Below, piece by piece: positions 33,801-37,553 of a DNA stretch of 37,553 nucleotides (positions are counted from its first letter, which is position 1; each line of letters starts with the position of its first letter). This DNA is from Noviherbaspirillum sp. Root189 (GTDB lineage: Bacteria > Pseudomonadota > Gammaproteobacteria > Burkholderiales > Burkholderiaceae_D). A model generated the notes under the pieces. It saw only the letters and a program-made list of their open reading frames with translations. It was not told the origin of the DNA and ran no database searches. The stretch spans positions 297,894-335,446 of the forward strand of contig NZ_LMHZ01000067.1 in NCBI RefSeq assembly GCF_001428545.1. The letters run 5' to 3'. The position numbers and the translations under genes are program-made.

Positions 33801-35754
33801 GGCGCGCATGTACAAGACCGGCGACCTGGCGCGGCGCCTGCCGGATGGCGAGATCGAGTATCTGGGGCGTAACGACATGCAGGTCAAGCTGCGTGGCTTC
33901 CGTATCGAGCTGGGCGAGATCGAAGCCCGCCTGGCCGAACACTCGGCCGTGCGTGAGGCCGCCGTGGTCGCCCGGGACAACGGGCCGGACGACAAGCGCC
34001 TGATCGCCTACCTGACCGCACGCACCGATTTCACGCAGGAGGAAGCCCTGCAACTCGCGCATGAGCACATCGCGGAGTGGTCGCGCCTCTACGACCAGAC
34101 CTATGATGACAAGTCGTTCGAGCAGGCGAAACCGGGCTTCAATTTTGTAGGCTGGCGCAGCAGCTACACGCACCAACCGATTCCGGATGTCGAAATGCAC
34201 GAGTGGCTGGACGGTACCTTGCGCCGCGTGCGCGGGCTCAATCCGCGCCGCGTGCTCGAAATCGGATGCGGAACCGGCATGATTCTCCTCAACGTTGCGC
34301 CCGCATGCGAACGCTATGTGGGTACCGATCTTTCTCGCAAGACGGTCGAACAGCTTTCTCGCCACATTCGTTCGGACCCGGAGCTGAACGCGCGCATCGT
34401 GCTCGTGCACGGGAATGCGGCGGATTTGTCCGGCGTGCCGCAGGAACGCTATGACACGGTCATCCTCAATTCGGTTGTCCAGTATTTTCCGAACAGTGAG
34501 TACCTGTTCGAAGTGCTGGCAGGAGCGGCTGGCAAAGTCGCGGCTGGTGGCAGGATCTTCATCGGTGACGTGCGCCACCACGGCCTGCTCGAAGCATTCC
34601 ACCTGTCGGTGCAGCTCGCGCAACCCACTCCCGGCCTGAGCACCGCGCAACTGAGGACGCGGATCCGGCAGAAGGCTCGACTGGACCCCGAGCTATTGCT
34701 CGATCCGGAGTGGTTCATGTCGCTGAGCGAAAAGATACCGAGCATCTCCGCCGTCCAGATCCTCCCCAAGGAAAGCGCGCATCTGAACGAGATGTCGGCC
34801 TACCGCTATGACGTCGTGCTGACCATCGCGGCGCCGTCGGATGTCGCGCAGGTGCCGCACTGGATTGACTGCGATACCGCCGGCTGGGGCGCCGCCGAGA
34901 TCGGCCGCGCCATCATTGACTCGCCGCATGCGCTGATCGGCCTCAGGTCGGTGTTCAATCCGCGTGTCGGGCCGGTCGCCCGGATGCTCGATCAAATGCA
35001 GGAAGGGCAGTCGAGCACCGACACATTCGATGCGGGACGTGACAGCGCTGCCGAAGCCGGCATGACCTGCGCGGATCTGGCCGAATTCTGCCGGCAGCGA
35101 GGTTACCTGCTCAAGTTGAGCTGGTACCCGGCCGACAAATCCGGTGCCTATCATGCCGTGGTGTCTAAGAGCGACACATTGCCTGACGTCGACTGGCAAC
35201 GCCAAGGACACGCATCGTTGGCCGGCAATCGCTTGTCACATGCAAACGATCCCTTGCAGGCCAAGCGGCTGGCAACGCTTCCGGATGAATTGCGCGCGCA
35301 CCTCGCGTTGAAGCTACCGGAGTACATGGTGCCGGCGGCGTTCCACACGCTTGATGCCCTACCTTTGACAATGAACGGCAAGCTGGACCGTAACCGCCTG
35401 CTTGAAGAAGACGCACCGGTCCACGCGGCGCACCGGTATGAAGCGCCGGTAGGAGAGATCGAAACGGAACTGGCCGTCATCTGGGCCGAACTCCTTAAGG
35501 TTCCGCACGTCGGCCGGAACGACGATTTCTTTGCGCTCGGCGGCCACTCGCTACTTGGCACCAAGCTGATCGCCCGGGTCGCCCACGACATGGGCGCCGA
35601 AGTGTCAATCCAGGACCTGTTTTCCAGGCCGACGCTCGCCACGCTTTCCGAAAGGATCGTGAACCTGTTGCTGGCCGACCTGACGCCGGGCGAACTCGAC
35701 GGCGAACAAGCCGGTTCCGGCGCTGAACCCTCCACGCTATCGACGCTGACATGA
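27868..35754 (+). CDS. NRPS, docking-C-A-T-C-A-NMT-T, predicted to add glycine and N-methyl-threonine
   Basis: This 2628-residue bimodular synthetase begins with a TubC-type docking domain (about residues 1-55), which receives the upstream NRPS. Module 1: C (HHMVSDG near 203), A (A3 YTSGSTGKPKG near 685) and T (GGQSLLAVR near 1076). Its hand-read code D-I-L-Q-C-G-V-I-W is close to the glycine code DILQLGLIW. Module 2: C (HHIVSDG near 1268), A (A3 near 1746) and T (GGHSLLGTK near 2558). Its code D-F-W-N-I-G-M-V-H is identical to the classical threonine code. Between A8 and A10 a methyltransferase domain (about 2050-2340) has SAM motif VLEIGCGTGM, then VGTDLS and ILNSVVQYFPN, so the Thr nitrogen is likely methylated. 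There are no epimerase or thioesterase domains. It overlaps the third NRPS gene by ATGA. Confidence 0.95.
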   Translation: MSLTHLLETLADASVQLKRDGDELVVTFSRGAPDDTMITALRIHKAALLQFLDERGGSWTPEQKALSAPAGTPLSFGQQRLWFLNQLQPASAAYNEEFCVRMQGEINLPTLEDALNTIMQRHDILRTRFCNEDGRPAINVTGELAIRLYLHDLSHMESSERMRTALELAGALVLQPFDLAVGPLLRANLTRLDAQDHLLQVCMHHMVSDGWSMRVLAGELVAIYRALSEGRKHTLPRPEIQYVDYAVWQRANLEQGALHAQTDFWRKQLQGAPAVSTLPADRARPSVQDYSGASVNVEIDAELTARLRQFSTRHQATLFMTVLAGWSAVLSRLSGQNDLVVGSPVAGRGRAELETLIGFFANTLPLRINLDGAPNAVELVRRTKETVIAAHDHQDLPFEYMVDALKPARSTSHSPLFQVMLNWQTAVTDDIDFPGLKLSAVYTPYDIAKFDLTLRIVEEKHRLLARFEYATALFDRLTIERHARYLIRILLQMTDNELVPMSAHQLIDGDERRQQVFEWNDTQAAFEDDACIHQLFEMQARSHPEKIALVHSGTSLSYRELNARANRLARHLRQRGVGADTPVAICMERGCDMIIGLLAVLKAGGAYVPLDPAHPVERLAHAVHDSEAVLVLLDSRLDPGLRAMFGAACTSVLLLDEQAGDWIDELESDLDAAAMGLSASNLAYVIYTSGSTGKPKGVMVEHRGVVNLLQSIGHTVGMHADERVLALTTIAFDIAALELYLPLIHGACIVLCGRSDNADPVALSVLLDQNEISLMQATPATWRMLLSGGWAGATRLKALCGGEGLSRALARELASKVGRLWNVYGPTETTIWSTCAALGTNEARGTAAYAPIGRPLANTRLYLLDAEQQVVPLGAVGELYIGGAGVARGYLKRPELDAERFVVDCFAGDGTRMYRTGDLARYLPDGNLEFLGRSDFQVKLRGFRVELGEIEACMVRHPDVREAAVLLQGSDDDDKRLVGYFTAAADARVDIATLRAYLATFLPDYMVPAAVVALAEMPLTPNGKLDRKALPAALPDEFAHSAYVAPADDIEIALARIWSALLGIERISRLEHFFEAGGQSLLAVRLISRIRSELGVELNVTQVFAYPVLGDMAVMVRTAARSELPPVTPVLRAEPLPLSFAQQRLWFLSQLEHVSRAYNMGFALRLAGELDRAVLQRALDRLVERHEALRTVFLLADGQPRQRILSPARGFPLEYVDLERDADATKRLQALMHDEVAAPFDLQRGPLARGRLIRSAESEHVLLCTMHHIVSDGWSVGVLTRELSALYRAFSSGEPDPLPPPAFQYADYALWQRRWSTTETLEGHAKYWTTLLADAPKRLELPVNRPRPAEQDYSGAFLETRLDEQLAHDLRALSQRHGTTLFMTLLAGWAVLLARLAGTDDLVIGTPVANRTRVEAEPLVGFFVNALALRLDLSGDPDVAEILARVKRRTLEAQEHQALPFEHLVESLSPTRTLDHHPVFQVSFTWQNNDEGAVSFPGMQVEVLQPPRLTTKFDLSLYLAEDEGGITGGIEYATALFDSSTIARYLGYFHNTLRAMAADEGATVSRIPLMNGAETRSVLGLDAVEAAPVDVVCVHESFEEHAHRHPEAVALMHGPVSVSYGELNSRANRLAHYLRRKGVAPDTYVALCLDRGVDLIVAILAVHKAGGAYVPLDPTYPADRLDYMLADSKPVVVLTHAGVKQASRTVLERASVPVIDLQEQESAWRQEPASNPDKANGAGPEDLAYVIYTSGSTGRPKGVLVEHRNVARLFTTIRDRFNYSASDVWTLFHSCAFDFSVWEIWGALAHGGRLVVVSHDTSRSPAQFYQLLCDEGVTILNQTPSAFRQLVEAQRQSDLTHRLRAVIFGGEALEPAMLKPWHEQARNRNTQLVNMYGITETTVHVTYRALAPTDTNRAGVSPIGHPIPDLSVYILDRHGAPVPPGVAGEMYVAGAGVARGYLNRPELTAERFLTDPFSGRPMARMYKTGDLARRLPDGEIEYLGRNDMQVKLRGFRIELGEIEARLAEHSAVREAAVVARDNGPDDKRLIAYLTARTDFTQEEALQLAHEHIAEWSRLYDQTYDDKSFEQAKPGFNFVGWRSSYTHQPIPDVEMHEWLDGTLRRVRGLNPRRVLEIGCGTGMILLNVAPACERYVGTDLSRKTVEQLSRHIRSDPELNARIVLVHGNAADLSGVPQERYDTVILNSVVQYFPNSEYLFEVLAGAAGKVAAGGRIFIGDVRHHGLLEAFHLSVQLAQPTPGLSTAQLRTRIRQKARLDPELLLDPEWFMSLSEKIPSISAVQILPKESAHLNEMSAYRYDVVLTIAAPSDVAQVPHWIDCDTAGWGAAEIGRAIIDSPHALIGLRSVFNPRVGPVARMLDQMQEGQSSTDTFDAGRDSAAEAGMTCADLAEFCRQRGYLLKLSWYPADKSGAYHAVVSKSDTLPDVDWQRQGHASLAGNRLSHANDPLQAKRLATLPDELRAHLALKLPEYMVPAAFHTLDALPLTMNGKLDRNRLLEEDAPVHAAHRYEAPVGEIETELAVIWAELLKVPHVGRNDDFFALGGHSLLGTKLIARVAHDMGAEVSIQDLFSRPTLATLSERIVNLLLADLTPGELDGEQAGSGAEPSTLSTLT

Positions 35755-37553
35755 ACGTTCCCCCATTAGACGACTTGCCGCAGGACGACCGCGACCGCCT
35801 GGTGCGCCTGGCGCGTGCTGCCAAGCTCAAACGCCAGGCAGCGATACCGACGCTTCAGCGTGGCAAGCCGTTCCCGCTGTCATTTGCCCAGCGGCGACTG
35901 TGGTTCGTTTCACGCATGCAGGTGGAAAGCGCGCCGTACCACATTTCGATCGGCCTGCGGATCGAGGGAAGGCTGAATCGGTCCGCCTTGCAACATGCTT
36001 TCTCCACACTCGTCGCGCGACATGAAGCATTGCGAACGACCTTCGCGCTGGTTGACGACGAGCCCGTGCAGATCATTGCTTCGGGCAGCACGGACATTGC
36101 CTTGCACGAAGAGGATCTGGCAGCCTGCGCTACGCGCGATGTGCTTGACGCAGCGGTGCACGAGGCAATGGCGGCGGAAGCGCGCATGGCGTTCGACCTG
36201 GAGAAGGGGCCGCTGGTGCGCGGCCGCTTGCTCAAGCTGGGTGAGGATGAACATGTGCTGCTGATCGCGATGCATCACATCGTGTCGGACGGCTGGTCAC
36301 TAGGCGTCGCGACCGATGAGCTTACTGCGCTTTACAGGGCCCACCTGGACAGTAGTGCGGAAGCCCTGCCCGCCTTGGCGGTACAGTACGCGGACTATGC
36401 GGTCTGGCAGCGGGGGCGCCTGCAGGAAGCTGGTTGGCAGGCTCAGATGAAGTATTGGCAGCGGACCTTGGCCGGCGCACCGGCAGTCCTCGATCTGCCG
36501 TTCGACTCGCCGCGCCCGGTGCAACAGGATTTTGCAGGAGGCTATGTCGAGCTGGTTCTCGACCCTGCACTGACAAGCAAGTTAAAGGCGCTGGCACAAC
36601 GTCGTGGCATCACGCTGTTCATGACTGTGCTGACAGGTTGGGCGGTCCTATTGTCGCGCTTGTCAGGTCAAGAAGACCTGGTTGTCGGAACGCCGACCGC
36701 TAATCGCAGGCGCAAGGAACTGGCGGGAATGATCGGCTTCTTCGTCAACGTGCTGGCGCTACGCATCGATCTGTCAGGCAATCCAGATGTGGCCGAATTG
36801 TTAGCACGGGTCAAGGCGCAGGCGCTTGTGGCGCACGAACATCAGGAACTGCCATTCGAGCAGGTGGTCGAGATCGTTAACCCGCCGCGCAGCACCGCGC
36901 ACAGTCCGCTGTTCCAGGTTTCGCTCACCTGGCAGAACAATGACGAAGGTAATTTGCATGTGCCCGGCCTGAAGTTTTCCCGGCTCGAAGGACATTCGGG
37001 TACCGCAAAGCATGACTTGTCGCTGTATCTGGGTGAGGTGGGCAACAGAATCTCGGGTGGTCTCGAATACGCGACGGTCTTGTTCGAACGCAGCACGATA
37101 GAACGGTACTGCGGCTACCTGCGGCAGGTACTGCAGGCGATGGTGGAAGACGACAGCCGAAGCATCGCCACGCTGCCGCTGCTGGACGCCAGCGAGCGGC
37201 AGCGTCTGCTGGTCGAATGGAACGCGACCCAAGCTGCGTATCCGGAGGGTTCCTGTATCCATGAACTGATCGAGGCGCGGGCAGTCGCGTCGCCGCAGGC
37301 AGTGGCGCTTTCGCATGAAGGCGCCGAAGTCAGTTATGCCGAACTCAATGCCCGGGCCAACCGGCTGGCGCGCCAGTTGCGCAGGCAGGGCGTGGTGCCC
37401 GATGCGCGGGTGGCAATCTGCATGACGCGCGGCATCGACATGGTGGTTAGCCTGCTGGCGGTGTGGAAGGCCGGTGGTGCCTACGTGCCGCTGGATCCGG
37501 CCTATCCGCCCGGGCGGCTGGAGTTCATGCTGGAAGACAGCGCCCCGGTGGCG
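35751..37553 (+). CDS. NRPS, C-A start of a third synthetase, cut by the window edge
   Basis: ATG 35751 overlaps the stop of the previous gene (ATGA) and the frame stays open to the last base (601 codons). The N-terminus is a short charged helix (MNVPPLDDLPQDDRDRLVRL), not a TubC domain. A condensation domain follows (from about residue 45, PLSFAQRRLWFVSRM), with intact HHIVSDGWS near residue 175. From about 505 an adenylation domain begins (VSYAELNARANRLARQL, then LAVWKAGGAYVPLDPAYP). The binding pocket and everything later lie beyond the edge, so specificity and the release domain are unknown. Sequence is strongly similar to the preceding modules, suggesting module duplication. Confidence 0.93.
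   Translation, partial: MNVPPLDDLPQDDRDRLVRLARAAKLKRQAAIPTLQRGKPFPLSFAQRRLWFVSRMQVESAPYHISIGLRIEGRLNRSALQHAFSTLVARHEALRTTFALVDDEPVQIIASGSTDIALHEEDLAACATRDVLDAAVHEAMAAEARMAFDLEKGPLVRGRLLKLGEDEHVLLIAMHHIVSDGWSLGVATDELTALYRAHLDSSAEALPALAVQYADYAVWQRGRLQEAGWQAQMKYWQRTLAGAPAVLDLPFDSPRPVQQDFAGGYVELVLDPALTSKLKALAQRRGITLFMTVLTGWAVLLSRLSGQEDLVVGTPTANRRRKELAGMIGFFVNVLALRIDLSGNPDVAELLARVKAQALVAHEHQELPFEQVVEIVNPPRSTAHSPLFQVSLTWQNNDEGNLHVPGLKFSRLEGHSGTAKHDLSLYLGEVGNRISGGLEYATVLFERSTIERYCGYLRQVLQAMVEDDSRSIATLPLLDASERQRLLVEWNATQAAYPEGSCIHELIEARAVASPQAVALSHEGAEVSYAELNARANRLARQLRRQGVVPDARVAICMTRGIDMVVSLLAVWKAGGAYVPLDPAYPPGRLEFMLEDSAPVA

Noticed and set aside
33319-34650. 443-codon minus-strand frame opposite the second module of NRPS2
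   Set aside because: It lies wholly inside conserved A and methyltransferase coding sequence; high-GC codon use leaves the opposite strand open.
27800-35760. Thioesterase or epimerase domain in NRPS1 or NRPS2
   Set aside because: Both proteins end shortly after their carrier domains with no GxSxG hydrolase or extra condensation-like segment.

Overview
The window looks like a chromosomal segment of a betaproteobacterium, most likely order Burkholderiales. The basis is the GC-rich coding style, two Bug/TctC-type periplasmic binding proteins, CaiB-type CoA-transferases, LysR control and a long NRPS locus. This is judged from gene content only. No tRNA, rRNA, CRISPR array or intact insertion sequence was seen.

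Layout. (1) 1-2900 is a graveyard: the first 24 codons of a livH-type permease joined to the tail of an IS3-family transposase, a possible IS21-type repeat end, a secreted tannase/feruloyl-esterase-like gene broken by a frameshift near 1800, a strong terminator, and a TAXI-type TRAP binding-protein gene reduced to its two ends. (2) 3060-9497, all on the plus strand, is a redox block: an isoquinoline-1-oxidoreductase-like molybdenum hydroxylase (2Fe-2S subunit plus Tat-exported molybdopterin subunit), then soxX, soxY, soxZ, soxA, a monoheme cytochrome and a flavocytochrome c sulfide dehydrogenase flavoprotein. soxB and soxCD are absent from the window. (3) 9662-20059 is a CoA-dependent catabolic locus. 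A LysR regulator and an enoyl-CoA hydratase lie on the minus strand, divergent from a plus-strand run: CaiB transferase, paired acyl-CoA dehydrogenases, Bug protein, MDR oxidoreductase, second CaiB transferase, MaoC-like protein, second Bug protein. Uptake of a carboxylate, CoA activation and beta-oxidation-like processing fit, but the substrate cannot be read from the sequence. The divergent intergenic region carries an ATAC-N7-GTAT box placed as expected for LysR activation.

(4) 20060-20856 is a poorly coding spacer with a long hairpin and a possible decayed ORF. (5) 20857-37553 is a nonribosomal peptide locus. A sigma-54-dependent response regulator and an AspH-type dioxygenase are on the minus strand. 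Divergent from them, a near-consensus -24/-12 promoter precedes a small ORF and three NRPS genes linked by ATGA overlaps. NRPS1 is C-A-T with an FMN luciferase-like monooxygenase inserted in the A domain. NRPS2 is docking-C-A(Gly-like)-T-C-A(Thr code)-NMT-T. NRPS3 starts C-A and runs off the right edge. A working product core is acyl or aminoacyl - oxidised residue - Gly - N-methyl-Thr - further residues.

The most novel part is this NRPS locus: an A domain with an in-line monooxygenase and a non-canonical binding-pocket code, driven by what appears to be a sigma-54 promoter next to its own probable activator, with a small overlapping ORF in the leader. The product was not recognised.
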